From Tetranychus cinnabarinus (taxonomy: Eukaryota; Arthropoda; Arachnida; Trombidiformes; Tetranychidae), in NCBI GenBank assembly GCA_022266195.1, contig WHVY01000001.1, forward strand, positions 12,152,001 to 12,216,000: a DNA stretch of 64,000 nt, given 5' to 3'. The notes under the pieces were generated by a model. That model worked only from the letters and a program-made list of their open reading frames with translations, was not told where the DNA came from and did no database searches. This document shows positions 23,298 through 35,691 of this stretch, in pieces. Position 1 is the stretch's first letter. Each line of letters starts with the position of its first letter. Made by a program: the position numbers and the translations under genes.

Positions 23298-24440
23298 ACA
23301 TTTGAAAACTAACGCAGAACTTTATTTATTGTATTTTACTTTATTTTTCACAATTTATAATTAAATCATGGCTTCTGTTGTGAGGAATCTGTGATCTCTT
23401 ATCATTAACTCAAGTCAAATCCGTTACTTTGCACATAGTAACTCTACTAATGGGGTAAAATCATCATCTTCAAGACAATCTTCAAAAACTTGTGATAAAC
23501 TGCCTTCTGATTTAAGTGCAATTCCAGGAAAACAAAGCTACCTGAGATAATAAGAAACTTGGTGTCTATCTAGAAAAAATACCTTACGAACAGCGAGTTC
23601 CAGCCTGGAAAGTTTTCTGTCGAAACCAAGATAGATAGTTTATATCTCCGAATGAGAAACTAGCAATTGAAAAAGCTTGTCAAACTTCAGGTACTAATGA
23701 TGTTGTTCTCGAACAAGATACAGATGTTCTGGATACATGGTTTTCATCGTTTTCATCGGCTCTGTTGCTCTTGGACTCGGCTGGCCGGACACAAATTCAT
23801 CTTTTTTCAAATGTTTTATTATTTGACTTTAGTGGATTTAGTATTCTTAATTTCTGGGTCATGAAAATGACTTTTGACTTAACAGCTTCCTTTCCCTAGC
23901 GTCTATCTTCATATGATGGTTTGTGATATTGATGGAAAATGAGTAAAAGTAAAGGAAACATCATAAACTCGAACGACGCAATAGATGACACGAGTTTAGA
24001 AGCATTACAAATTGAATCGGGTAAACTACTTGACCAAGGACTGATTAATCAAGAAGAATATCAAAATGCATTGCTTACTCAACGATCTTTATTTCCTAGA
24101 GGAATAGCTCCTTGTGGGGCTGACGGACTCCGGCTAAGTCTGTATCAGTATAATGCTACTTCTGAAAAGATTTCTTTTGGTGTCAACTATTTGAAAAATA
24201 ATCGTCATATGGTTAATAAGATTTGGCAAGCTTTTAGATTTTATCTTTTCAATTTTAAAGAAGAATACAAATGCCGAAATACAAAACGATAGAAAATCGT
24301 TTGGTTACAAAGACAGAATGAGTAAACTGATAGATGGATTATTGGTCAATTTTTATTCTAATCAAAGATTTTCATTCAAACATCGGATATTTCAATCATA
24401 ATAGAATTTATTACAATGTCGTTAATTCAACTTACCACAG
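23298..24440 (+). pseudogene. Internally deleted valyl-tRNA synthetase pseudogene
   Basis: Homologous to the VARS2-like gene from its 5' flank (27222) onward. The start region 23368-23540 corresponds to 27303-27490; the sequence then jumps to the equivalent of about 29055 and continues to about 29965. Roughly 1.55 kb, including the class I HIGH region, the intron and the editing domain, is missing. It has an early in-frame TGA (where the functional gene has AGA after RNL) and several frameshifts; the KMSKS region survives as MSKSKGN after a stop. Since the 5' flank is copied too, it arose by DNA duplication and not retroposition. After about 24440 similarity fades. Confidence 0.85.
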
Positions 24441-25244
24441 TGTAATTCATATTCCATGTCAGTGGAGAAGATATTTCTTAAGCAATAAATGTTATGTTGG
24501 TTGTCAGCCAAGACAGAAGAGAAGGCACATTCAATAAAGTTGATAAACACCAGTTTTGATCTTATGATTCAAAAAACTAATAACACGTGAAAAATCACAG
24601 ATAACAAATGTGGATTAAAAGAGTTACCAATTACCATCTGAACAAGTGGATAAATTGAACAATATTGACATTATAATTTTAATAAAAATTGACAACAAAA
24701 TATCAAAATAAAAACCTAACCACCCTAATAAGCATGCGCAAAAGATTTTTCTGGTTTTTCGTTTCGTTTGAGTTTCTTGGTTCTGTAAACTTCGTGCTTT
24801 ATCTGTTGGTCTTTTTTACAACTTCAATTCAACAATTTAAAATGTAACCATATAACAGATTATCAATGGAAAATGACCAAAACGGTGCTAAAGAGGTAAG
24901 CATTTTATTGATTTAATCCCATCAGGTTAAAACACAATGCAAACTAACATTTTATCCCTAAACAGCTGAGTGAAATTATGTTGAATCTTATTTTAAACTT
25001 TCTTTAAATCGACCAGTTATCTTGATAGTTAATCATACCGCTAATAGCTATATTCATAATTCTCTTGATGGAGTTAATATCTAGTGTTGATAGACTTGGA
25101 TATAACTTTTTCTTCAGCTGAAATAGTTCAAGTAATACAAGTAAAAAACCCGAATTCAGAATAAAAATAAGAATTTTATTGACAGGAAGAAAGTAGAATT
25201 AATTACAGCTGTTTACTTATAAAATTTTGGTTAAAAAATGAACT
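24441..25244. other. Intergenic; possible orphan first exon
   Basis: At 24866 an ATG with good context opens ten codons (MENDQNGAKE) followed by a clean gtaagc donor, which looks like a genuine first coding exon. The next plausible acceptor (about 24964) adds 13 codons and then a stop, so no full gene can be assembled. It may be the remnant of a gene cut by the local rearrangements. Otherwise nothing is seen. Confidence 0.3.
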
Positions 25245-26030
25245 TCAAGAGGAGTTGTTTCTCATTTGATATCTTCTTTTGTATAATCTTCTGAGAACAT
25301 CTTTACCTTTCTCTGACATATCTATGAAACTCTCAAATCCCTGACTTAACATATCATTTAACTTGAGAATCCTTTTTTTCATTTCTTTCTCATCTATGCT
25401 TGGAAAATAGTTACCTTGGTTTTTCCAATAGCCCCAGTCACCTCCTTGAAAACTTCTCAGTTGACGGAAAAATTGATCAGTCGATTTTTTATAATTTTTC
25501 AGACTTTCTTCCAGTTTAAGGCCAAGTCCAATTTTGGTTTTAGTCAAATCTGCTTCAATATCTTCCATCAACTCATCATATTTGGAAAAAGCATCTTCTA
25601 ATGTCGATGCATCACCAGGACCAGCAAATGACGATACTATACCAGAGACGACTTTGGTTCCTTTGTCCATTCGATCTCTTATAACTTTAACATTGATTCC
25701 AGTCTGTTTTTTCATCTTTTTCCCGTTGATTACTCCAATTGAGTAAGCACTAACTATGTGCGGTTGAATTGTCCTGGGTGACAATGTTGTGGTTTGTAAA
25801 AGTCGTTGCCTGAACCGAGAAACGTCCTTCCTAACAGCAGCTTCCTGGGTCATAGCTGAAAGTTTAAACAAAATGATTTGTGGTGAAAGGATAACCATAA
25901 ATTAAAAATAAAACAACAGTTAATTACCTAACTTGATGGTGGCTCCAAGACACAGAATAACGGCAGTGTATTTGATGATTGTTGATTGCGTTATTTTCAT
26001 GTCCATTTTGAGATGTTTACTCTTTTTCAT
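25245..26030 (-). CDS. Secreted orphan protein, about 230 residues
   Basis: Two exons (minus): 26030-25928 and 25855-25245, joined in phase 1. This gives 237 residues from the first Met or 229 from the second in-frame Met pair (MDMKITQ...) at 26006, which suits a signal peptide better: the hydrophobic stretch IIKYTAVILCLGATIKLA is followed by a polar mature part. The mature protein is basic and helical in appearance, without cysteine pairs, and has segments such as DASTLEDAFSKYDELMEDIE and EKEMKKRILKLNDMLSQGFE, suggesting amphipathic helices. No family recognised. A polyA-type AATAAA on the minus strand lies near 25170. It sits between a valyl-tRNA synthetase pseudogene and the functional gene. 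Confidence 0.7.
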
Positions 26031-27196
26031 GAACTTGGCAATGATTTACCGATAAGACTAAACTTTGAGTGAACATGGATTTACATGATTTACCCGCTTA
26101 AATAGGCTCATCTTTATTTAAATAATAGCTGGAAAGTGAGAGTGTAGATTGACTGGAACCAGTTAGAAGTAAGAAAAAATCAAGACTTGCATCAATTGAT
26201 CCATTGGCCTTACAATTGTTATTTCGTTTATTGACAATATTCATTGCTCTTCAGAGTGTAATCAACCTTTCACGGTGGGCCTAAAACCTTGGGAAAAGTC
26301 TCTAATTAAAGTTAACTCAAGAACAATGGAGTGAGAAATGTTTATTATCCTCATCATTATGCTCAAAATAAATAAAGTGAAAGCCCATGAAGCCCTGTAA
26401 GGTACATTAAGTGATTCAACAACCCGACACTGAAGAGCTTATTTACTTTGGATTTTAACAACTCAAACATGTTGGGACAAAATAAGTGAAAAAAATGAAA
26501 GTTTAAATTGGTTATTGACTGTATTCAAGTTTTCAATTCACCATCTTGTTTATTGATTTAGTTTACGCTTTTACTTCCTGATTTGATATACATGTAACAG
26601 CAAATTCACATTGATAAGCCCATGGTGAAAAGAAAAGCTAAATATTGCTATAAAGACCGCAGATCGAATTTAAAGATCAAAATTTCAATACTAAAATAAT
26701 TAGTCTGTATTGCAATACTCAATTCATAGCAATAATGAAACAATTTCACGTTCATTATTTGGATGGATGGATGTGGAAACTTTCTAATCAATTTAACGCT
26801 CAACTGGGCCACATACTTCTATGTATTTCTTCAAATCAGAAATTTTTGTGATTAATAATGCACAGCACCTAATCTTTGAAGCGCTCAAATCCGATGATAG
26901 AATCCAAAGTAGATAGTCTCTGAGGAAATAATAATGAAAAATGGGCGAAGGCATACAAAACCCGCCAACTCACTTCTCTCTTTAACCAGTAAATTCTAAA
27001 TAATGTATCTCAATTGAGTGAAAAAATGGTCTAGGATCACTGATACTGTACTCTTGCCCCTCTAAAATATTGGATTAATTTTACTTGATTTAAAATCGAA
27101 GCAAAGTCGTTAATGAAAAAAGCGACAAAACTTTTTGATATCCCTGATAAATGTCTTTATGCCTTTGTAATTTATTAACCTGCCCTAGAGTAAACG
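26031..27196. other. Intergenic between the secreted orphan and VARS2
   Basis: No coding signal on either strand. It should hold divergent promoters for the secreted orphan (minus) and VARS2 (plus). No recognisable regulatory site other than the palindrome that follows. Confidence 0.45.
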
Positions 27197-27224
27197 ATGT
27201 AAACATCTGATCAGATGTTTACAT
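27197..27224. promoter_or_regulatory. Perfect 28-bp palindrome upstream of VARS2
   Basis: The half-site ATGTAAACATCTGA is followed directly by its exact reverse complement. It lies about 80 bases before the VARS2 ATG. The pseudogene copy of this flank (about 23288-23305) retains only a degraded version. The half-site contains TGTAAACA, a forkhead-like core, so the palindrome would present two such cores in opposite orientation. Function is inference. Confidence 0.45.
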
Positions 27225-27302
27225 TTGAAAACTAACGCAGAACTTTATTTATTGTATTGTATTGTATTTTACTTTTTATTTTTCATAATTTATAGTTAAA
27301 TC

Positions 27303-30300
27303 ATGGCTTTTGTTGTGAGGAATCTGAGATCTCTTATCATCAACTCAAGTCAAATCCGTTACTTTGCACATAGTGACTCTACAAATGGGGTGCAATCATC
27401 ATCTGGACCATCTACAGGATCATCCACTTCAAAAACTCGTGATAAACTGCCTTCTGGTTTAAGTGAAATTCCAGAAAAACCAAAGCTACCTCGAAGTCCA
27501 TTTGCCATCTATTTTGAACACAGATTCATTGAAATTCAAAAAGAAAATAACGATTTGAAGGAAAACGATGCCAAGAAGGTGATTGAAGAAGAATGGAACG
27601 ATTTGAAATTGAAACAACCGTACGAAGAGTTGTCTGCTAAAGAACATCTTGAATATAAATGTGCAACAGAGAAAAATGTTTTTAAAGAAAGTCTTGATGC
27701 ACCAATCAGTCAAACACCTAAGCAAGATGAATATGAAAAATTATGGTCTCACTTTTGGTTATCTAATTCTACATTCAAAACCAGATTAAAGAATGAGGCA
27801 TCAAAATCTTACTCTTTGCTGCTACCACCGCCAAATATCACTGGTCAATTACATCTAGGACATGCATTAACTTTGGCATTACAAGATGCCTACATTCGTC
27901 ACCAAAGAATGTTTTCTGATGCTAATATAACATTTATTCCTGGTTTCGATCACGCAGGGATATCAACTTATATTCTATTAGAAAAAACAACCCGAAAATC
28001 ATTAGGTACTATATCAGAAATTATAAAATAATCTTGATAAAAGTAGGTTTTTCCGATACTAAACCATCAAGCAATTTATTTTTTTCTTCTAGGAAAAAGT
28101 GTAAAAGATTTAAGAAAAGTAGAATTTGACGAAATTTTTTCCAAATGGAAACATGTTCGAATCGAGGAAATCAAAGAGCAATTAAATCGTCTTGGTGGCT
28201 CGCTTGATTACGATAAAGAATATTTCACATTAGATCCTGCTCTTTCCAATTCCGTTAGCCATGCATTTACAATTTTACACGAAAAAGGTCTTATTTACAG
28301 ATCTAATTCACCAGTTAATTGGTCCTATTTCATGCAATCAGCTTTATCTGACCTGGAAGTCAACTTTCGCCATGTTGATGGAGGTACTCGAATATCGATT
28401 CCTGGCTATCCTGAGAAGGTTGATTTCGGTTGTTTTCATACTGTAAATTACCCTGTTGTTGATGGTGAGGTAGGTGAAGCAATTAAAGTTTCAACAATGA
28501 ATATTTATACTATTCCCGGTGATGTTGCGGTTGTTGTGAATCCTAAAGACTCAAGGTATACCAAATATCACAACCGAAAAGTTCTGAATCCTATAACAGA
28601 AAATGAAATTCCTGTAATTGTTGACAAACATGCACATATCGATTTTGGAACTGGTGCTGTTAAAATTACTCCATCATCCAGTTATACTGATTATGAAATC
28701 GCTCTCAAACATAATCTTCCAATTGCTAATTTCATGAACCCTGACGGAACTCTTGTTAAGGGCTCAATCTCTTCTCGGTTTGAAAATTTATATTCGTGTT
28801 CTCATCGTTATGATTTGGCGAAAGAGATTCTAAAAGTTCTTCAAGATAATAATTTATACCATGGTTATGAGAAAAGAGCAACAATAGTTCCCTTCTGTAA
28901 AAGATCTGAAGACGTTATTGAACACCGAATAATGCCTCAATGGTTTTTAAATGTTAAACCTGGCTATGAGATTCTTAAAGATTGTATTGAAAATGGTACC
29001 TTTTCCATATATCCGCCAAGAAAAGTTAATATGCTAATTGAATGGTTCAATAAGAAACGTGATTGGTGCCTATCTAGACAAATACCTTTCGGACATCGAA
29101 TCCCAGCCTGGAAAGTTTACTCTCAAAACGAAGATAGATGGTTTATAGCTCCAAATGAGAAGCTAGCAATTGAAAAAGCTTGTCAAACTTTAGGTACTAA
29201 TGATGTTGTTCTTGAACAAGATGCAGATGTTCTGGATACATGGTTTTCATCGGCTCTGTTGCCTTTATCTGCACTTGGCTGGCCAAATACAAATTCATCT
29301 TTCTTCAAAAGTTTTCATCCTCTGACTTTAATGGAAACTGGCTTTGATATTCTTAATTTCTGGGTCATGAAGATGGCACTAATTTCTTTATACCTAACTG
29401 AACAACTTCCCTTCTCTAAAGTTTATCTTCATGGTATGGTTTGTGATGGTAAAGGACGAAAAATGAGTAAAAGTAAAGGAAACATAATTAACCCTAACGA
29501 CGTAATAGATGGCACGAGTTTAGATGCATTACAAATTGAATCGGGTAAACTACTTGACCAAGGGCTTATTAATCAAGAAGAATATCAAAATGCTTTGCTT
29601 ACTCAACGATCTTTATTTCCTAGAGGAATAGCTCCTTGTGGGGCTGACGGGCTTCGGTTAAGTCTGTATCAATATAATGCTACTTCTGAAAAGATTTCTT
29701 TTGGTGTCAACTATTTGGAAAATAATCGCCATATGGTTAATAAGATTTGGCAAGCTTTTAGATTTTATCTTCTCAATTTTAAAGAAGATAGTTATTCAAA
29801 TGCCGTGATACAAGACGAGAGAGAATTGTTAAGTTACAAAGACAGAATGAGTAAAACTGATAAATGGATTATCGGTCAATTTTTCATTCTAATCAAAGAT
29901 TTTCATTCAAATATCGAAAATTTTAGTTATAATGGAATTTATTACAATTTCGTCAATTTTTGGGTAAAATCTTTTTGTGATATCTATATTGAAGTCATCA
30001 AACCAAGAGATCATTACAAATTTGATCCAGTTTCTTATGCAATTTGTGGCCAGCTTATCAAATCAACTTTAATTGCGATGCATCCTTTGATTCCTTTTGT
30101 GACAGAAGAGCTATACCAAAGATTAAAAAGACTTCACTCACCTGAAGAGAAAAACAAAGAAATCATAAGCATTTTAGAGGAAAGATTTCCAAATGTTGAT
30201 ATTTTTTCACAATTTTACGATCCAAAAATTAATCATGAAATGGAGATTTTTCGCGAAGTTGGACGAATTCTTGGTAATTTTAAAGCCACCTGTTCATTGA

Positions 30301-30665
30301 GTAAAGATGAAATCAACAATTCACCGATCAAGATATGTTCTAATGAATGGACCGATCATGATTTAGTGGAAGCTCTAAAACGATATAGAAATGTCCACAA
30401 TATAACTTTACATGATCTCCATGATCAAAATTTGATTCAATCGTCAATCAACATGAGAGCTTCACATGACACAATTGTCTCAATTCCTTATAAGGAACAA
30501 TTTGCAAGCAAAATTTTGCAGTTTTTCGACAAAACAATTTCTAGATCATCGAAACTTTTAGAGAAAGAAAGTGACGAAACAAAAAGAGCAAATATTGCAT
30601 CTGATTTGGAACTGATTAGACTTGATCGAGAACATTTATTAAACCTTGTCAACCAAAGCTGTTAG
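27303..30665 (+). CDS. VARS2: Valyl-tRNA synthetase, mitochondrial type
   Basis: Exons 27303-28005 and 28093-30665 (87-base intron, phase 1) encode 1,091 residues. The enzyme charges tRNA-Val with valine in an ATP-dependent reaction. The first residues (FVVRNLRSLIINSSQIRYFA) are basic, hydroxylated and free of acids, as in a mitochondrial presequence. Class I signatures: PPPNITGQLHLGHALTLAL (HIGH box, HLGH) and GRKMSKSKGN (KMSKS box). Between them lie the CP1 editing domain and the ValRS-type DVLDTWFSSALLPLSALGWP and TGFDILNFWVMKM motifs. The C-terminus has the anticodon-binding helices and a coiled-coil tail (SKLLEKESDETKRANIASDL). Length fits the family. Two defective partial copies lie 3-4 kb upstream. 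Confidence 0.93.
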
Positions 30666-31514
30666 AGTCCATTTATAATGTAAAGTATTCACTATCAAAT
30701 GTAAATAACTAGTTTATCAGTTGATGATTGACAACAACATTTAACACTGATGTCGAGTAAATTTTTTGTAACTTAAAGATTAGAACAATTAATAGAGAAA
30801 ATAAAGATGATTGGTTTCAATCAAATAGGTAATGAAACAACACTTTTACTTTAATACCATCATTAACAATATACATAATGCATTATAAATTATCAATTAA
30901 TAATCTATTCTCTGCTGGAGGAGAAAATGAAAAGCAAAAATAAGATAAGATAATTGATCAAGTACCATTGTATCCAGTATAACAAACTGATACTATCTGT
31001 TATCAAACATCCAATGCTTTTATCTTTTTCTAGCCTTTTTTTCATTTTCCCTCCCATAGTTTGAATTCTCAACCAATGTGAGATAAAACCAAAAGTTAAA
31101 CTAATAGGTAATAATAATATTATTAACAAAGCGTAATTGAGTTCTAATAATAGCTTTTATTGAACACACACCTGTGGATTAACGGATCAGTAATGTAAAC
31201 AGTGAAACCACCAACAATAATGTTTCCTTTAGACCACCAAGTAGTTTAACTTATTGATTGATCCCTATTTGTCCCTATCAATTGCTCTTCCAAGTATATT
31301 CCTATTAAATGTAGTTTTATATCGTTTCTGTTTCCAGTGAAAGTCTTATCGTTATTCACTCTTCATCCTACTCATCATACTCATCATACTCATCATCACA
31401 CCATCAAATCATCATTACAATCATAAGTTTTCTGTTCGCTTTCGTTGCTCTTACCAAAGTTTATTTTAAATCCTTTTACCTAAACAGTTAACCAATCAAC
31501 TGGACAGTTTATTA
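30666..31514. other. VARS2 3' flank and GPCR 5' region
   Basis: AT-rich; an AATAAAG sequence near 30800 could serve VARS2. A short run of ACTCATCAT repeats lies at about 31367-31400. A pyrimidine tract with cag near 31487 could be the acceptor of a 5' UTR intron of the GPCR. No coding gene seen. Confidence 0.4.
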
Positions 31515-33766
31515 ATGACACCGGACGGTCCTGTGACCGTTCCAAATATTCATTACCTACCAAATTCATCTTCACCAGTCTCATCATTAACAGATATACA
31601 ATGTTTGGAATATCTTTCCTTCGGTTCTCCAGAAGACTGGATCGACAATACAGCAATGATCTCTTACCGAAGTCAAACCCTGATTTGGGTTCACAAGTCA
31701 TACTTAGAGATGAGTCTAAAGATATTAATTTTTCTCATCATCATTGCCATCTCATTCATAGGAAACTATCTCATTCTCATAGTTATGATTAAATTTAAAA
31801 ATTCTCGCAACTGTACCAATCTTTTTATCTGTAATATGGCCATTGCTGATCTAATGACAACATTGTTTTCTGCTTGGACCTCATTGCAAGAAAATTTGTT
31901 TCAAAACTATACTCTAGGACCAGTTTTTTGTAAAATTGAAACCTCATCCAAAGGTAAGCCATTTTTGTATCACTAATTTATAAACGGTTGATCAATCGTC
32001 AAATTATTTATAATTTTGTCATCTAATTGTGTTCAATGATCACCTTATATCCATATTTGTTTTGCATTAGTTTGGTGTGAGACTTAGAAAGATTTGCGTC
32101 ATCAGACTCCGGGTGGTAATGTTAAATGTTCAGGTATTACTAACAATCTGAGGCTTTTCATTACCTATCCATCAATAATTGAAGCACACTAGATTCAAAC
32201 GATTAATAATACTAACCAATATACGTTCATGTTTATTATTTAGATTTATCATTGCTTTCAATCCAATTGATTGTACTGTTTCTGTCTAACTGAATCAAAC
32301 CAGTGAATTGACTGTATGCTGTGGGATTAAACATAGGCATTTCCTAGTCAATATTGATTGTTAAAGATTATTTAAATCATCCTGGTAACTATTTTTCCTT
32401 ATCTAAGATGAATCTGTTAATATCAACAGCGTTTTAACTTGAGCAATTTAAAATTACTATGAATAATATTGTTGGTAGGAGACTTTGATTGAACATGATC
32501 CACCACATGATAAGTGATTAGACAGTTGTTAAAAGATGAACAATACATTGATCTTGCATCAATTTTCACTTTTCAATTCAATGCTGTAATTTAAATGTCA
32601 CATAATTTTACACTCCCTCTGTCAAGGATTGCAATTAAGGTTTATCTTAAGCCTAATGAAGATAATCAAAATGAATCTTACACCAAACGCTGTCTTAATA
32701 CTTTTTGAGCATTCCATCATTTTGTATCTTAAATTAATCTTAAAACGAATCTCATCAGGCTAATTGTTAGCTTTCTCTTTACAGTATTATTTCTAATTAC
32801 AAGTATATTCTCATTAACATGGATTTCGTGTGATCGACTCATTGGTATAATCAGGCCATTCAGGAATCCAATGAAAAGACGCAAAGCTTGGTTTATAATG
32901 GGCTTCATTTGGTTCTTATCTTTCATCATTGGGATTCCCTTTTATTTTTGGCGTGAATATCGTACCCGTGAATGGTGCGACTACTTTGAGGTTTGTTCAT
33001 TTGAATCAATTCACTTTAAATGACAAGATAAATAATGATTACCTTTTTTCACAGGTTTGGTGTAAAACAGATGGAAGAAAAATCGATGTTTACATGTTCG
33101 TTTTATTGGCTTTTATGGTTTACATTCCGTTATTTATAATGACATTCTCATATTGCTTGGTAATTGCCAAGATGAAAAGCTTCGAGACCAAAATCAGTAC
33201 AGACGAGAATAGCATTAAAATCAAACATCGACGTAAAGTCATCTTAATGCTATTCATCTATCTAATCACTTCGGCAATTTGTTGGAGCCCATTGCAAGTT
33301 GTTGTATTTTATCGTTTTATTGCATTAAATTCATCAGTTGATTCGGTAAGCTAATATATTATACGGCAATTATTTAATATGTTGTTAGCTTAATTATTAA
33401 TTAACTGTTTATTGTCAATAGGTAAAACCATGGAATGAGGAAGCCAAATTTTGGGCTCAAGTATTTGCGTCAGCCAATAGTGCTCTTAATCCATTGATTT
33501 ATGGCATAACCAATGGAAGCTTTCGTAAAGCCATTTGCCTACTTTATCCTAAACTTTCTTGGTTCCTAAGATTGGATACCTCATCGAGGAGACGAGTGAC
33601 CAATAATGGTGAACAATTGGCCCTACAAACTCGGGCACGCGAATTGGTCAAATCAACATTTACTATGTCTAACTATAAAAAGAAGAAAAATCAACCTATC
33701 AAGACGATAAGCGGACAAAATGTTGAAATGGCTCATATAAATGGACTGAAAGACTCAAGACGTTGA
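31515..33766 (+). CDS. Rhodopsin-class neuropeptide-type GPCR
   Basis: Exons 31515-31953, 32785-32990, 33055-33345 and 33422-33766; 426 residues, frame closes. Seven TM segments are readable: TM1 KILIFLIIIAISFIGNYLIL, TM2 with MAIADLM, TM3 preceded by FCKIE (disulphide Cys) and ending CDRL (DRY box), TM4 WFIMGFIWFLSF, TM5 YIPLFIMTFSYC, TM6 with CWSPLQVVVFY, TM7 with NPLIY. The extracellular N-terminus is short with an NSS glycosylation site; the second loop carries two cysteines. The cytosolic tail is basic. The IADLM, CDRL, CWSP and NPLIY set places it in class A near peptide receptors (tachykinin/NPY/trissin-like); the ligand cannot be named from sequence alone. Intron 1 (831 bases) shows no other gene. 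Confidence 0.85.
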
Positions 33767-34081
33767 TTAATTTATTGCAGACTTTGATTTGTTTTCTGTA
33801 TAATTTGTTAATCTTAAATTAACTGGCTAACCCAAAATGAAACCATGCAGTTAAATAAATTACCTTTACCAAATGTTTCACCTCTGTTGTCCAGATTCAT
33901 GGTGAAATAAGGTTCTCAGATCAGTTGAGAAAAGTGTACAATATTGAAATTGTGGAAGATTTAATTTAATTTTTAAGCAAACGTAAGAGGCCTAATGTTT
34001 AAGTATGATTCGTAATTTAATTGAGTTATTTGTTTACAATTTTGGACGAAGTTGAGTTTAAAAATAGTAATGATTTACAAA
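33767..34081. other. Convergent 3' flanks of the GPCR and astacin genes
   Basis: AT-rich spacer between two converging genes, including ATAAAT near 33854 for the GPCR. Nothing else seen. Confidence 0.4.
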
Positions 34082-35691
34082 TTAATAATTGGGTTTACAA
34101 TTGTAGAGTTGGTTTAATTTTTCTACGTCCTTCTCAGAAAGATAAGGTTTATCACAAGGATGCTTGAGCACAACACCTTTATCCTTAGGAACCATTGTTG
34201 CCAAATATTTAGATTTACTAAAAGCTGATCCATCATAGTGCATAATTGAATCTAAATGTGATGGAACCAGAAAATATAAATTGATTAGTGTGTGTTTAGT
34301 GACAACATTAGAGGGTTAACAATGAGATTATTTAATGTACCAACCATAGTCATATGTAGTGAAGAGTCGATTCTCGTCTGGACTCAATTTGATGAACATA
34401 TTTTTAGCTTCCTCCATGATATTATCATAAATGATTTCAACATAGTCATCTCGATCAGATCGATTGTGTTCATGGTAAAATCCCAAGGCATGCATAGTCT
34501 CATGTATAACGGTTCCTTTACATTGGCAGCCTTCGCCTAATGATATTGTCTGAAGTCCACCCAGTCGACCGACAAATGAATAACATCTAAAGTAAAGTGA
34601 TTACATATTATTAAGTGACTCAAGATGATAAACAAACACTCAGCGTCCAATTAAAGGGTTTAACACTTAAAAACTGGTAGACGATATTGATTATGATAAT
34701 AATGAAGTAACTTAGACAATGAAACCAAATCTGTTGCTTCCTAATCTTCATTATTATCTTAATCAATGTCACCAAATTTCGGGATTAAGGTAAGATATGC
34801 TTTTGTGTGGCCTCATCCATCTGCAAGTGCTTAAGTGTCATCTTTACAACAATTAAACCTACCCTTCATCATAAATGAATTTAACGTAATCACGCTCAGC
34901 TATTCTGGGGGTAAAGCGAATGCATGTTTTCTGGTGAAATTCATCCAAGGCTTCTTCAATCAATCCAGAGATACTATCTGAAGTTAATGAATCAAATAAA
35001 TAGATTAAGTAAAAAATCAATTACCAAATAGACTAATTTAATTACCAAGTTTAGCATCAATCTCGATGGGAACAAAAGCATAAGACCAAAGGTTGTCATC
35101 GTATTCAATTGCGTTTCGGAATAAAATCTGTAACATTAGAAACAAACAGAAGGGTTGATCAAATCACCATTAATCACAGATTGATATTCAACTTGAAAAC
35201 AAGATAAGAGATGAAATAATTAACTTGATTCAACGATCAACTGTATTAATTCACCTCCTTAACATAACATTGTATAAATGAGAAACAAAGGAGTTGACTA
35301 CATATTTTTGATTCCTGGCCAACAGAAACACTAACAACTAAATTGATTGGATTTAGATGAGTGTAATGCTGAATCTAATTGTTAATCATAAGGTAAATTA
35401 ATCAAAATTAAAGTCACTTACCATGTCATCGTCATTGGAATTGTTTTTCCTTCTTAACTTAATGTCACCCAAAAACAAATTGATGTTTTCCAATGGCTTG
35501 TTTACATTGTTTTCCTGGTCATCTGTGTTCACCTCATTGGTATCGACTATAGATTGAAATTACCAGATGACAGTTTCAAGTTAAAACTTGGGTTTTAAAA
35601 CACAATCAATTTGATACTTACTTGGAAGTGAGTTAATTAAATTTGCTGAAAAAATGAAATATAAAAAACACAGTGATTTAACTAGAATCAT
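34082..35691 (-). CDS. Astacin-family zinc metalloprotease (M12A), active type
   Basis: Six exons (minus): 35691-35622, 35546-35422, 35127-35046, 34977-34863, 34586-34345, 34251-34082; 267 residues, frame closes. A signal peptide (MILVKSLCFLYFIFSANL) precedes an acidic propeptide with FLGD, the FxGD aspartate switch that blocks the zinc in astacin zymogens. The catalytic domain has LWSYAFVPIEID, CYSFVGRLGG, CQCKGTV, the zinc site HETMHALGFYHEHNRSDRD and the Met-turn SIMHYDGSAFS, ending in LNQLYNC. All three zinc His, the Glu base and the Met-turn are intact, so it should be a working secreted endopeptidase with no extra C-terminal domains. Useful as a reference for the degenerate astacins at 41-52 kb. 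Confidence 0.93.
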
